Source of the DNA: Clostridia bacterium
GTDB lineage: Bacteria > Bacillota > Clostridia > DUPQ01
Direction of reading: 5' to 3'
Length of the DNA: 51,085 bases
Assembly (NCBI GenBank): GCA_016935835.1
Contig: JAFGQE010000009.1
Location: forward strand, 1-51,085
The position numbers and the translations under genes were made by a program. The notes below the pieces were generated by a model. The model made no database searches, had not been told where the DNA came from, and worked only from the letters and a program-made list of their open reading frames with translations. Shown piece after piece: positions 26,347 to 35,247 of this stretch. Within the stretch, counting starts at the first letter, position 1; the number at the start of each line of letters is the position of its first letter.

Positions 26347-27726
26347 ATGAATGCTGTTAAGAAAGCATATATTATGCCCCATCCTCCTATCATAATCCCG
26401 GATATCGGGAGAGGCAGCGAGAAGGAAGCATTCAGGACGATGGAAGGATGTAATTCGGCTGCTGCAGACATAGCAAGGTTAAATCCCGAAACCATAATAA
26501 TCATAACTCCGCACGGTCCGGTCTTTCGGGATTCGGTCTGCATTAATGCCAACCCCGTTTTAAAGGGTGACTTCGGTGGATTCGGATTCAGGCAGATTGC
26601 GTTTGAGTTTAATAATGACACGGGGCTTTGCTCGGAAATATGCTCAATTATGCAGGCGATGGGGATAATTCCGGTAAGGAACGACAAAAAAAGCCAAAGT
26701 GCCTATGGTATAAATGACAGGATCGACCATGGCGCGCTGGTCCCTTTATATTTTGTCCTTAAATTTCTGAAGGAATTCAAAATAGTTCACATAACCATTG
26801 GAATGCTGAGCCCGAAGGACCTGTACAAGTGCGGAATGGCCATAGAGGCCGCCGTGGAACAAACCGGAAGAAGGGCGTGTGTAATAGCAAGCGCCGATTT
26901 GTCGCACAGGCTGAAAAAAGACGGCCCTTATGGATTGCATCCCGACGGGGCAAGATATGATGATTTTGCGGTTGATGCGATAAAAAACCGGCGGTTCGTT
27001 GATTTTCTTGGAGCTGACGAAGGCCTGAGGGATAATGCCGGGGAATGCGGGCACAGGTCAATCAGCATAATGCTTGGGGTTTTCGAAGGGCGGGAATGCA
27101 GATCTGCGGTCTTTTCATACGAAGGTCCTTTCGGGGTCGGGTATATGACGGCTGTCCTTGAGGACGCGGGGAAAGGAATGAGTGTTCTGGATGAATACAT
27201 GAGAAGGCAAGGAGCTAAAAAGCCCGGGGCGGAATCGCCTTATGTGAGGCTTGCCCGGATGGCAATCGAGGAATTCGTAAGGAACAGAAAGAGAATTCAT
27301 CCTGATAAACCAAGCCAGGTTCAAAGAGGTGTTTTCGTTTCAATTAAAAAATTCGGGATGCTTCGCGGATGCATAGGAACGATTGGCCCTGCAAAGGACT
27401 GCATAGAAAATGAAATCATAGCAAATGCAATCAAAGCCGCATCCGAGGATCCGAGGTTCCCTCCTGTTGAAGAATCAGAGCTGGAGGATTTGTCAATAAG
27501 CGTGGATGTTCTTTCCGAGCCGGAGGAAATAAGCGATAAAAGCATGCTGGATGTAAAGAAATACGGTGTAATTGTTTCAAAAGGATTCAAAAGAGGCCTT
27601 CTTCTTCCGGACATTGACGGAGTCGATACCATCGAAAAGCAGATTGAAATAGCACTTAGAAAAGCGGGAATCGACGGAAGGGATGCGTATAGGATGGAGA
27701 GATTCAAAGTGGAACGCCACACATGA
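26347..27726 (+). CDS. AmmeMemoRadiSam system protein, LigB/MEMO-like domain fused to AMMECR1
   Basis: 459 residues. Residues 1-270 are a class III extradiol-dioxygenase/MEMO-like domain with metal-ligand type motifs MPHPPIIIPDIG, ITPHGPVF, DHGALVPLYF and IASADLSH. Residues about 285-455 are an AMMECR1 domain (RGVFVSIKKFGMLRGCIGTIGP). In many genomes, proteins A (AMMECR1) and B (MEMO) are separate genes next to a radical SAM enzyme. Here A and B are one chain and the radical SAM gene follows with a 4-base overlap. The function of the system is not known; the association of the three parts is well established. GGAGGGG lies 5 bases before the ATG. Confidence 0.9.
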   Translation: MNAVKKAYIMPHPPIIIPDIGRGSEKEAFRTMEGCNSAAADIARLNPETIIIITPHGPVFRDSVCINANPVLKGDFGGFGFRQIAFEFNNDTGLCSEICSIMQAMGIIPVRNDKKSQSAYGINDRIDHGALVPLYFVLKFLKEFKIVHITIGMLSPKDLYKCGMAIEAAVEQTGRRACVIASADLSHRLKKDGPYGLHPDGARYDDFAVDAIKNRRFVDFLGADEGLRDNAGECGHRSISIMLGVFEGRECRSAVFSYEGPFGVGYMTAVLEDAGKGMSVLDEYMRRQGAKKPGAESPYVRLARMAIEEFVRNRKRIHPDKPSQVQRGVFVSIKKFGMLRGCIGTIGPAKDCIENEIIANAIKAASEDPRFPPVEESELEDLSISVDVLSEPEEISDKSMLDVKKYGVIVSKGFKRGLLLPDIDGVDTIEKQIEIALRKAGIDGRDAYRMERFKVERHT

Positions 27727-28565
27727 AGGAAGCTGATTTCTACGAAAAAACGGGGAATGGCGCCGTAAAGTGCCTTTTGTGCCCGCACCATTGCATTATA
27801 AGGGATGGCATGAAGGGAATCTGCGGGGTCCGGTGGAATTCAGGCGGCAAACTTTATGCGCTTTCTTATGAAATGATTTCCTCGATTGCGCTTGATCCAA
27901 TGAGAAAGAAGCCTTTGGATTTCTTCATGCCTGACAGCTCAATCCTTTCCGTGGGCTCCTATGGATGCAATTTCAAATGTGATTTTTGCCAGAATTATCA
28001 TATTTCCATGGAAATTCCTTCGCTTGACAGAATTGATGCGGACAGGCTTTGCGAAATAGCCCGGGGAATCAAAGGCAATGCTGGCCTGGCATTTACATAC
28101 AATGAACCATTCATTTGGTATGAATATGTCCTTGAGACATGCATAAAAAACAAAAGGCAGGGACTTTTCAATGTGCTTGTGACAAACGGCTATGTCGAGG
28201 AGAAACCGCTTGAGCATATTCTGCCGCATATAGATGCGATGAACATAGACCTGAAGGCGTTCAGACAGGATTTTTACAAAAAGGTATGCGGCGGAAATCT
28301 CGAATCCGTCAAAAAGACAATAATTCAAAGCGCCGGGGCATGCCACGTTGAAATTACCAACATGTCGGTTCCGGGAATGAATGACTCTGATGAGGAAATG
28401 GAAGAAATGTGCCGTTGGATTGAAGAAGTAGACAGAAACATACCCCTGCATATAATTGCGTTTCGGCCTATGTATAAAATGAAGGACCTTCCGCCACAGG
28501 ATCCAAAAAGAATAAGACGCCTCGGGGAAATCGCTATGAGGCATCTGGACAGGGTTGTGATTTAG
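27723..28565 (+). CDS. AmmeMemoRadiSam system radical SAM enzyme (PflA-like)
   Basis: 280 residues. GSYGCNFKCDFCQNYHIS holds the CxxxCxxC [4Fe-4S] motif of radical SAM enzymes. The N-terminus has a further cysteine set, CLLCPHHCIIRDGMKGICGVR, as in PflA-like activases of this family. FTYNEPFIWYEY is the family's conserved block after the cluster, and NVLVTNGYV marks the next barrel strand. Its ATG overlaps the stop of the MEMO-AMMECR1 gene (ATGA), so the proteins are made in step and probably work together. The substrate is unknown; one idea is activation or modification of a partner protein. Confidence 0.93.
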   Translation: MKEADFYEKTGNGAVKCLLCPHHCIIRDGMKGICGVRWNSGGKLYALSYEMISSIALDPMRKKPLDFFMPDSSILSVGSYGCNFKCDFCQNYHISMEIPSLDRIDADRLCEIARGIKGNAGLAFTYNEPFIWYEYVLETCIKNKRQGLFNVLVTNGYVEEKPLEHILPHIDAMNIDLKAFRQDFYKKVCGGNLESVKKTIIQSAGACHVEITNMSVPGMNDSDEEMEEMCRWIEEVDRNIPLHIIAFRPMYKMKDLPPQDPKRIRRLGEIAMRHLDRVVI

Positions 28566-28651
28566 CAAAGCCGCGTTATCCCTGTACAAACGCAAGACAA
28601 TTGCCAGGCATTTTGTCAGGGCAAATGAGTGCCGGCGCACCCTGTATTTTC

Positions 28652-28680
28652 TTGACATACGGCATTATATAAATTATTAT
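28652..28680 (+). promoter_or_regulatory. Promoter of the ilvN-ilvC-leuA-cimA operon
   Basis: Perfect TTGACA (28652-28657), 17 bases, then TATTAT (28675-28680). The leader to the ATG at 28743 is only about 55 bases and shows no T-box or attenuator. Confidence 0.75.
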
Positions 28681-28742
28681 ATGTAATACTATATATAGAT
28701 GATGGCATCGTATAGGCCAATTTATATTATGGAGGTTCGCTG

Positions 28743-29243
28743 ATGGAGCAAAAACACACATTGTCCGTCCTGGTCGAAAACCATGCGGGCGTACTCTCAC
28801 GGGTTGCGGGACTTTTCAGCCGCAGGGGCTTCAACATCGACAGCCTTGCCGTAGGAGAAACTACAAATCCTGGAATATCAAGGATAACGATTGTTGTAAA
28901 AGGCGATGACTACATCGTCGATCAGGTCAGCAAACAGCTCAACAAGCTTGTCGATGTAATCAAGATCAAGATTTTCAAGGCTTCCGAATATGTCGGAAGG
29001 GAGCTTGTGTTGATAAAAGTCAATGCGCCCGCGGCTTCAAGGGCGGAGGTAATGCAGCTTGTTGATATTTTCAGGGCGAACATTGTCGATGTTTCGACAC
29101 AGACCCTGACAGTCGAGATTTCCGCTGATCAGGAAAAAATCAGTGCGCTTATGTCCCTTCTGGACCATTTCGGCATTCTCGAGGTGGTAAGGACAGGAAT
29201 GATCGCAATAGAGCGCGGAAGCGCCGCGGACCACATATTATAA
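28743..29243 (+). CDS. ilvN: Acetolactate synthase regulatory (small) subunit
   Basis: 166 residues, the usual size of IlvN/IlvH. The N-terminal ACT domain reads [20 protein letters not shown] and [20 protein letters not shown], which binds valine for feedback inhibition. The C-terminal part (about 80-160) is the second small-subunit domain. It binds the catalytic subunit IlvB. The odd point is that ilvB is not upstream or downstream in the window: the operon starts with ilvN, so the catalytic subunit must be encoded elsewhere. GGAGG lies 7 bases before the ATG. Confidence 0.95.
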   Translation: MEQKHTLSVLVENHAGVLSRVAGLFSRRGFNIDSLAVGETTNPGISRITIVVKGDDYIVDQVSKQLNKLVDVIKIKIFKASEYVGRELVLIKVNAPAASRAEVMQLVDIFRANIVDVSTQTLTVEISADQEKISALMSLLDHFGILEVVRTGMIAIERGSAADHIL

Positions 29244-29256
29244 GGAGGCTATTGAA

Positions 29257-30252
29257 ATGGCGAAGATGTATTATGAAAACGACAGCAATCCGGAAATCCT
29301 TAAGGGCAGGAAGATTGCGATCATTGGATATGGGAGTCAGGGACATGCCCACGCGCTCAACCTGCATGACAGCGGATTTGACGTAGTGGTTGGCCTGAGG
29401 CCGGGTTCACAGGGCAGAAAAAAAGCGGAGGAAGCCGGGCTTATGGTCGCGGATACCGCGGAAGCGGCAAGAATGGGCGATCTGATCATGATGCTTGTCC
29501 CGGACGAAAAGCAGTCGGATATATTCAGGAATGAAATAGAACCAAACCTCAGCGCAGGAAATGTACTGATGTTCGCCCATGGTTTCAATATAACTTTTCA
29601 ACAAATAATAGCACCCGCTTTTACAGACGTCATAATGGTGGCCCCAAAGGGTCCCGGCCATACTGTAAGAAGCCAGTACCAGGAAGGCAAGGGGGTCCCT
29701 TCTCTTATTGCCGTTTACCAGGACGACTCCGGGAAGGCAAGGGATTATGCGCTTGCATATGCATGTGGAATCGGAGCGGGCAGGGCAGGCATACTTGAGA
29801 CTTCTTTCCGCGAGGAAACCGAGACCGACCTGTTCGGCGAGCAGGCTGTTCTTTGCGGGGGAGTGACAGAACTGATGAAAGCCGGATTCGAGACTCTTGT
29901 TGAAGCCGGGTACCAGCCCGAGATAGCATACTTTGAATGCATACACGAAATGAAGCTAATCATAGATCTTATAAATCAAGGCGGATTCGGTTACATGAGA
30001 TATTCGGTCAGTGATACGGCCGAGTACGGCGATTACATAACCGGCAAGAAAATAATAACGGAAGAAACAAGGAAAACAATGAGGAATATCCTTGCAGACA
30101 TACAATCCGGAAGGTTCGCGTCAGACTGGATTGCCGAAAACAAGGCGGGGGGCAGGGCGATGTTCCTGGCAACCCGCAGAAAAGAGTCGGAGCACCAGCT
30201 CGAAACCGTCGGGGCGGAGTTGAGAAAAATGATGAGCTGGCTCAAAAAATAA
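29257..30252 (+). CDS. ilvC: Ketol-acid reductoisomerase, class I
   Basis: Second step of valine and isoleucine synthesis: isomerises and reduces acetolactate or acetohydroxybutyrate with NAD(P)H and Mg2+. 331 residues, the short class I form. The Rossmann motif is [17 protein letters not shown], and the cofactor loop reads [13 protein letters not shown]. The metal-binding glutamate/aspartate block [17 protein letters not shown] and the C-terminal [13 protein letters not shown] helix are intact. AGGAGG precedes the ATG by about 8 bases. The gene is 13 bases after ilvN. Confidence 0.97.
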   Translation: MAKMYYENDSNPEILKGRKIAIIGYGSQGHAHALNLHDSGFDVVVGLRPGSQGRKKAEEAGLMVADTAEAARMGDLIMMLVPDEKQSDIFRNEIEPNLSAGNVLMFAHGFNITFQQIIAPAFTDVIMVAPKGPGHTVRSQYQEGKGVPSLIAVYQDDSGKARDYALAYACGIGAGRAGILETSFREETETDLFGEQAVLCGGVTELMKAGFETLVEAGYQPEIAYFECIHEMKLIIDLINQGGFGYMRYSVSDTAEYGDYITGKKIITEETRKTMRNILADIQSGRFASDWIAENKAGGRAMFLATRRKESEHQLETVGAELRKMMSWLKK

Positions 30253-30262
30253 AGGAAAAAGC

Positions 30263-30293
30263 AACATACCCGGCGGAACAGCCGGGTATTGTT
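30263..30293 (+). other. Strong hairpin between ilvC and leuA
   Basis: ATACCCGGC (30266-30274) pairs with GCCGGGTAT (30281-30289) around GGAACA, extended by AAC/GTT. No T-run follows, so it may be an mRNA stability or processing element inside the operon. Confidence 0.5.
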
Positions 30294-30347
30294 CAATAAC
30301 GGCGGGAAAATCAGCACAGGATGAATTTCAAACGGGGGATTGCGGAT

Positions 30348-31874
30348 ATGGCGAGAAGAATCAGAATACTTGACACAACACTGAGGGACGGCGAGCAGAC
30401 ACCCGGGGTAAGCCTTAACATCGAGGAAAAAACAGCGATTGCAAGACAGCTTGAGGCGCTGGGGGTTGATGCAATCGAAGCGGGTTTCGCCATAACCTCC
30501 AAAGGGGACCTGGAGGCGGTCAAGGCAGTCGCCCTGGCGATTGAGAAATGCGTGGTCACAAGCCTGGCAAGGGCAGTGAAGAGCGACATTGACGCGGCAT
30601 GGGAGGCGGTAAGGGAAGCCAAAAAACCGGGGATACACACTTTCATTGCAACAAGCGACATCCATATGAAATACAAGCTCAGGATGACCGAGGAGGAAGT
30701 TATTCAAAAAACCTCGGAGATGGTTGCCTATGCGAAAAAATATACGGATTATGTTGAGTTTTCAGCTGAGGATGCAAGCCGGTCCAGAAAAGAGTTCCTT
30801 TATAAAGTTTATGAAGCGGCCATTGAAGCCGGGGCCTTGATGCTCAATGTCCCTGATACGGTCGGATATACTACGCCGGATGAATTCGGAGCGCTGATAA
30901 GGGACATAAAGGCCAATGTCAGGGGGATTGACAAAGTCGGGATAAGCGTCCACTGCCATAACGACCTTGGGCTGGCCGTCGCAAACTCGCTGTCGGCGAT
31001 AATGAACGGGGCAGACCTGGTCGAGTGCACGATCAACGGTATAGGGGAAAGGGCCGGCAATGCGGCGCTGGAGGAAATCGTCATGGCCATGGATACAAGG
31101 AAAGATTTCTATGATATTGAACATGGCATCAACACAATGCAGATCAACAGGACGAGCAACCTTGTAAGTTCGCTTACCGGCATTAACGTACAGCCGAACA
31201 AAGCCATAGTCGGAAAGAACGCATTCGCCCATGAATCAGGTATACATCAGCACGGTGTAATGGCGGAAAAAACGACATATGAGATAATGACGCCTGAATC
31301 AATCGGTCTGAAACACAATGACATGGTGCTCGGAAAACATTCGGGCAGGCATGCATTCGAGGATAAACTGAGGGAAATGGGATATGATCTGGCAAAGGAC
31401 GACCTGAATGATGCCTTTATAAAGTTCAAGGATCTTGCGGACAAGAAAAAGCAGGTTTTATCAGAGGACATAGAGGCGCTTGTGCTGGATAAAATGATGA
31501 GCCCGAATGAAATTTTTGAACTTGACAGCTACCAGATAAACAGCGGGAACAAACTGATTGCAACTGCGACAATGAAATTGAAAAAGGGAAGCGAAACCAT
31601 AACGGAAGCGGCCACGGGAGACGGACCGGTGGATGCGGCCCTCAATGCGGTCGAAAGATGCATCGGATTCCCGATGGAGCTTGATGATTACAAGATAAAG
31701 GCTGTCACCGGGGGAAAGGATGCAATGGGCGAAGTCAATGTGATGGTCAGAAAAGACGGGCGGCGGTTCTCGGGACATGGCGTATCGACGGATATAATCG
31801 AGGCCAGCATCAGGGCTTATCTTAATGCGGCCAACAGGGCTTATTCCTCATCCGCCGCCAAGAACGGTGAATGA
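30348..31874 (+). CDS. leuA: 2-isopropylmalate synthase
   Basis: 508 residues. First committed step of leucine synthesis (2-ketoisovalerate plus acetyl-CoA). The HMGL-like TIM barrel has DTTLRDGEQTPGVSLNIEEK and the metal-binding SVHCHNDLGLAVANSL; ECTINGIGERAGNAALEE is the family signature. A C-terminal LeuA allosteric domain of about 120 residues follows, where leucine binds. The ATG at 30348 was chosen because the protein then starts MARRIRILDTTLRDGE as in most LeuA, with GGGGG about 10 bases upstream. An in-frame ATG at 30321 would add nine residues. leuB, leuC and leuD are not in the window. Confidence 0.94.
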   Translation: MARRIRILDTTLRDGEQTPGVSLNIEEKTAIARQLEALGVDAIEAGFAITSKGDLEAVKAVALAIEKCVVTSLARAVKSDIDAAWEAVREAKKPGIHTFIATSDIHMKYKLRMTEEEVIQKTSEMVAYAKKYTDYVEFSAEDASRSRKEFLYKVYEAAIEAGALMLNVPDTVGYTTPDEFGALIRDIKANVRGIDKVGISVHCHNDLGLAVANSLSAIMNGADLVECTINGIGERAGNAALEEIVMAMDTRKDFYDIEHGINTMQINRTSNLVSSLTGINVQPNKAIVGKNAFAHESGIHQHGVMAEKTTYEIMTPESIGLKHNDMVLGKHSGRHAFEDKLREMGYDLAKDDLNDAFIKFKDLADKKKQVLSEDIEALVLDKMMSPNEIFELDSYQINSGNKLIATATMKLKKGSETITEAATGDGPVDAALNAVERCIGFPMELDDYKIKAVTGGKDAMGEVNVMVRKDGRRFSGHGVSTDIIEASIRAYLNAANRAYSSSAAKNGE

Positions 31875-31875
31875 C

Positions 31876-33438
31876 ATGAAAAAGATATTCATCTATGACT
31901 CCACCCTGAGGGATGGCGCCCAGGGCAAGGGAATATCATTTACGGTTAAGGACAAGCTGAAAATTGTCGGGAAACTTGACGAGCTTGGGATAGACTTTAT
32001 AGAAGCCGGCAACCCGGGCTCCAATCCAAAGGACAGTGAATTTTTTACAGAAGTTAAAAAAATAAATCTCCGGCATTCCAAAATAGTGGCTTTTGGCAGC
32101 ACCAGAAGGCCGGGGGTAATGGCGGAGGAGGACGGCAATCTTAAATCGTTGCTGAGTGCCGGCACCGATACCGTGGCGGTGTTTGGAAAAAGCTGGGAAT
32201 TCCAGGCCGTTGAGATATTAAGGACAACCCCGCAGGAAAATCTTGAGATGATCAGGGATTCCATTTCCTTCATGAAGAAGAGCGGAAGGAATGTGATTTT
32301 TGACGCAGAGCATTTTTTTGACGGATACAAGGATAACAGGGAATATGCCATTGCATCCCTGAAAGCAGCGATAGAAGGCGGGGCATATTCAATCTGCCTG
32401 TGTGATACCCGTGGAGGCACGTTTCCCGAGGAAATAAAGGAAATTACCCGTGCCGTGATATCGGCATTCGGAATTGAGACCGGTATCCACTGCCACAATG
32501 ACAACGGGATGGCTGTTGCGGGTTCAATCGCCGCCGTTGACGCCGGGGCGGTCCAGGTACAGGGAACCATGAACGGGCTCGGGGAAAGGTGCGGCAATGC
32601 AAACCTTACAACGATAGTTCCAAACCTTCAGCTCCTTAAGGGATACTCGTGCATATCCGGAGAAAGCCTTGAGCAATGGGCAGGGGCGGCGATGTACATC
32701 AGCGAGGTGTCCAACCTTGCGCTTCCTGACAATGAGCCTTTCGTCGGATCGGCGGCATTCGCACACAAGGGCGGGATGCATACTGATGCAATGGGAAAGA
32801 ATCCCGGGTCATATGAGCTGTTCAACCCTTCAAAAGTGGGCAATACCCGCCGGATACTGATGAGCGAAGTCGCAGGGGGCAGCGCGGTAATGAAGCTGAT
32901 TGGAAAAATAGACCGCACAATAGAAAAGAAAAGCCCCGAGACCAGCCGCATAATGGCCAAACTGAAGGAAATGGAATACGAGGGCTATCAGTACGAGGCC
33001 GCAGAAGCTAGCTTTGAGCTTATAATAAGGAGAATACTGGGACTTTACAAGCCGTCATTCGAGCTGGTTGAGTTCAAGGTGATGGTTAACGAGCCCAGTG
33101 TGAACAACAGGAACTCAACTGCAATGATAAAGATAAGGGTCGGCGAACAGTATGAGATAACCGCGGCGGAAGGCGATGGTCCGGTCGACGCGCTTGACGG
33201 GGCCTTGAGAAAGGCGCTCATCAAATTTTATCCGGGGCTTGAAAAAATAAAGCTGACCGACTACAAGGTGCGTGTCCTGGATTCGGAGCAGGCCGCGGCG
33301 GCAAAGGTGCGAGTGCTCATAGAATCCACGGACGGACTCAAGGAGTGGACTACCATAGGTGTGTCTACCGACATCATCGAGGCAAGCTGGCTGGCGCTTG
33401 TCGATTCAATAGAGTACAGCATGTGCCAGGAAGGCTGA
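31876..33438 (+). CDS. cimA: (R)-citramalate synthase
   Basis: 520 residues. Homologous to LeuA but with the citramalate-synthase pattern: DSTLRDGAQGKGISFTVKDK, IEAGNPGSNPKDSEFF, IHCHNDNGMAVAGSIAA and QGTMNGLGERCGNANL. It joins pyruvate and acetyl-CoA to citramalate, the entry to 2-ketobutyrate for isoleucine without threonine. The C-terminal regulatory domain is present, so isoleucine feedback is likely. The ATG at 31876 comes one base after the leuA stop; further upstream starts would lie inside leuA. With ilvN and ilvC, the operon points to the citramalate route for isoleucine. Confidence 0.92.
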   Translation: MKKIFIYDSTLRDGAQGKGISFTVKDKLKIVGKLDELGIDFIEAGNPGSNPKDSEFFTEVKKINLRHSKIVAFGSTRRPGVMAEEDGNLKSLLSAGTDTVAVFGKSWEFQAVEILRTTPQENLEMIRDSISFMKKSGRNVIFDAEHFFDGYKDNREYAIASLKAAIEGGAYSICLCDTRGGTFPEEIKEITRAVISAFGIETGIHCHNDNGMAVAGSIAAVDAGAVQVQGTMNGLGERCGNANLTTIVPNLQLLKGYSCISGESLEQWAGAAMYISEVSNLALPDNEPFVGSAAFAHKGGMHTDAMGKNPGSYELFNPSKVGNTRRILMSEVAGGSAVMKLIGKIDRTIEKKSPETSRIMAKLKEMEYEGYQYEAAEASFELIIRRILGLYKPSFELVEFKVMVNEPSVNNRNSTAMIKIRVGEQYEITAAEGDGPVDALDGALRKALIKFYPGLEKIKLTDYKVRVLDSEQAAAAKVRVLIESTDGLKEWTTIGVSTDIIEASWLALVDSIEYSMCQEG

Positions 33439-33440
33439 GG

Positions 33441-33701
33441 ATGATTCTTTACGGGAAACTGGTCAAGGGAAATGTTATGCTTAGGGAAGCCAATGCAATA
33501 GCGGCGGATCCTGATATGACATTCCACAAAATGATGGAGACGGCCTTTCTGGAGCTGACCCGCAGCCTTGACATCCCGGTTCCGATCTGGCTGAGGAAAA
33601 ACACGAGGGAGATTGCACGGTACAGGAAAACATACTTCGAGAAGGAACAATTCATCGAGGAAACATATTTCGACAGGTTCATACTTGAAATTGAGGTGTA
33701 G
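33441..33701 (+). CDS. Small unknown protein, 86 residues
   Basis: Begins MILYGKLVKGNVMLREANAI and ends in an acidic, aromatic tail. It is highly charged and probably helical, with no signal peptide and no metal motif. The start ATG lies two bases after the cimA stop, with AAGGCTGAGG upstream, so it is coupled to cimA. It is followed one base later by the lipoprotein gene. I do not recognise the family; it could be a small accessory protein of the operon or an unrelated hitchhiker. Confidence 0.65.
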   Translation: MILYGKLVKGNVMLREANAIAADPDMTFHKMMETAFLELTRSLDIPVPIWLRKNTREIARYRKTYFEKEQFIEETYFDRFILEIEV

Positions 33702-33702
33702 C

Positions 33703-34428
33703 ATGAAAAAAAGAGCATGGCTTATTATATTGGCAATCCCGGCGATATTGCTCCTTGCGGGGTGCAGGCCGAAGCTAAGTACGGACACTTTTGAAACGTT
33801 GGATATTTTTACAAAAAGCAGAACATTCGTATATGACAGGATTGAAAAAGAGGAAACGACGGAAGTCGTATATGAGATAACGGTTGAAGGAAGCATGGTA
33901 AGCACAAGTTGCACCATTGACTTTGATTATGGACGTTTCATATCCGAATCAAGTTTCAACGGCGGGACGCTGGTTCCGGAGACCGCCTTGAAAAGCAACT
34001 CATATAAGCTCGACCCGGAAAAGGATTGGGTTATTAGCGCGGTTTATGGAAATGCTTTGGAAATGACCGCGAAAACTGATGCGGCAACAGAAACAAAGAC
34101 GCTGGATCTCCCGGACAGCTACATCGACAATGAAGCCCTGCTTTTTACCGTAGGGGCCCTTAGCCTCGAGGAAGGATTTGAGAAGGATATCAACATATCC
34201 ATAATCGATGCGGGGGAAATCGTCGCTTTCAGGATATCGAGGATCGGGACGGAAAAAATAGATGTACCCTATGGGAGCATCGAGTGCATAAAGGTTGAAA
34301 TTAAATACCAGGGGCTTGTCATCGGGATGAAGCCCCGCATGTACATCTGGTATACAAATGATGAGAACCGGTTCCCGCTTATGTATGAGAACGATGGAAT
34401 CTTCCTGAAATTAAAGTCGATAATATAG
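33703..34428 (+). CDS. Lipoprotein, possibly DUF3108-like
   Basis: 241 residues. KKRAWLIILAIPAILLLAGC is a lipoprotein signal peptide with the lipobox LAGC, so the mature protein is anchored to the outer face of the membrane by its cysteine. The rest is beta-rich, with alternating strands and a late IWYTNDENRFPLMYEN segment that recalls DUF3108 (MalT-like periplasmic beta proteins). I see no catalytic motif. GAGGTG lies 4 bases before the ATG. It is the last gene before the molybdenum-hydroxylase operon promoter. Confidence 0.78.
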   Translation: MKKRAWLIILAIPAILLLAGCRPKLSTDTFETLDIFTKSRTFVYDRIEKEETTEVVYEITVEGSMVSTSCTIDFDYGRFISESSFNGGTLVPETALKSNSYKLDPEKDWVISAVYGNALEMTAKTDAATETKTLDLPDSYIDNEALLFTVGALSLEEGFEKDINISIIDAGEIVAFRISRIGTEKIDVPYGSIECIKVEIKYQGLVIGMKPRMYIWYTNDENRFPLMYENDGIFLKLKSII

Positions 34429-34451
34429 AGCGGAACATCAAAATGCACAGT

Positions 34452-34480
34452 GGCGGAGCCTCCGTGGCCGCCGTTGTTTT
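34452..34480 (+). terminator. Possible terminator after the lipoprotein gene
   Basis: GGCGG (34452-34456) can pair with CCGCC (34468-34472), followed by GTTGTTTT. The stem is short and the loop large. Confidence 0.35.
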
Positions 34481-34502
34481 TACGAATATGCAAATCAAAG
34501 AA

Positions 34503-34539
34503 TTTAGCGTGTGATTATTTGTTTAGTCCCGCTAAACAA
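34503..34539. promoter_or_regulatory. Operator region of the purine/Mo-hydroxylase operon
   Basis: TTTAGTCCCGCTAAA (34522-34536) is the core of a palindrome TTGTTTAG-N5-CTAAACAA (34519-34539). A half site, TTTAGC (34503-34508), starts exactly 19 bases upstream. The element ends next to the -35 of the promoter. The same TTTAGT-N3-GCTAAA pattern with the same 19-base offset occurs at 50116-50149. Confidence 0.6.
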
Positions 34540-34568
34540 TTGAAACACAAAAGGAAAAACAGTATACT
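34540..34568 (+). promoter_or_regulatory. Promoter of the purine/Mo-hydroxylase operon
   Basis: TTGAAA (34540-34545), 17 bases, TATACT (34563-34568). The -35 abuts the operator palindrome. Transcription from about 34575 gives a leader of about 97 bases. Confidence 0.7.
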
Positions 34569-34584
34569 GAATACAATAACATCA

Positions 34585-34667
34585 CTCGTTGCCCCGCAGG
34601 AACCAGGAACAGGCATTCGGGCGAAGGTTGGCGTCATGCGGGAAAGCCGTTTCCAATGAGAGGGAGG
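34585..34667 (+). ncRNA. Candidate structured leader (cis-acting RNA) of the Mo-hydroxylase operon
   Basis: Three nested pairings can be drawn: CTCGTTG (34585-34591) with CAATGAG (34654-34660), CCCGCA (34593-34598) with TGCGGG (34637-34642), and AACC (34601-34604) with GGTT (34626-34629). The outer strand directly abuts the Shine-Dalgarno AGGGAGG (34661-34667). The shape would suit a riboswitch acting on translation of the MocA-like gene. I cannot name the class; molybdenum-cofactor and purine ligands are the first to test. Confidence 0.35.
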
Positions 34668-34671
34668 CTTT

Positions 34672-35247
34672 ATGAAGTGTGATTCGGTTGTCCTGGCGGC
34701 GGGATATTCAAGCCGTGCGGGAACAGACAAGATGTCGCTGCCCATCGGGGACAAAACCGTTCTCGAAAGGGTAATCGAAACGCTCTATCCTGTTTCGGAC
34801 AGGATTGTCGTAGTGGGCGGTTTCAATTATGATGAGACAAAAAAAATAACTGATAAGTATAAAAAAGCAAGGCTTGTAAAAAACGAAAACTATGAGCTTG
34901 GAATGTTCAGTTCAGTCAAGCGCGGCGTGGCCGAAATGAGTCGCGACTTCTTTCTGATGCCCGGGGATTATCCTGCGGTCAGGACCTCGACCTGCGAAAA
35001 GCTCATGCTGGGGCAGGGGGAGATGGTTGTCCCCGTATATAAAGGGAGGAAAGGGCACCCGGTTCTGATCAGGAAGGAACTGATCGCGGAGATTGAAAAC
35101 GAACCCGTCGACTCCAATCTCAAGGTGTTCAGGGACAGGCATGTCGCCGGATATGTCGAAGTTGATGACGAAGGGATAATCCTTGATGTTGACACGCCGG
35201 AGGACTATGAGCATGTTAAGGGAAAAATCGGGAAGGGGTTGATTTAG
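34672..35247 (+). CDS. mocA: MocA-like molybdenum cofactor nucleotidyltransferase
   Basis: 191 residues of the MobA-like NTP-transferase fold. CDSVVLAAGYSSRAGTDK is the nucleotide-binding loop, GDYPAVR is the metal-binding block, and KGRKGHPVLI and DVDTPEDYE are typical of MocA-type CTP transferases. MocA adds CMP to molybdopterin to make the MCD cofactor used by xanthine-dehydrogenase-family enzymes. As first gene of the operon, it supplies cofactor to the two molybdenum hydroxylases behind it. In selenium-dependent molybdenum hydroxylase loci, a similar protein also occurs. AGGGAGG is 4 bases before the ATG, next to the possible leader RNA. It ends flush with the FAD subunit gene. Confidence 0.85.
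   Translation: MKCDSVVLAAGYSSRAGTDKMSLPIGDKTVLERVIETLYPVSDRIVVVGGFNYDETKKITDKYKKARLVKNENYELGMFSSVKRGVAEMSRDFFLMPGDYPAVRTSTCEKLMLGQGEMVVPVYKGRKGHPVLIRKELIAEIENEPVDSNLKVFRDRHVAGYVEVDDEGIILDVDTPEDYEHVKGKIGKGLI

Noticed and set aside
28566-28742. Possible T-box or attenuator before ilvN
   Set aside because: The leader is too short, and neither a T-box sequence nor a terminator/antiterminator pair is visible.
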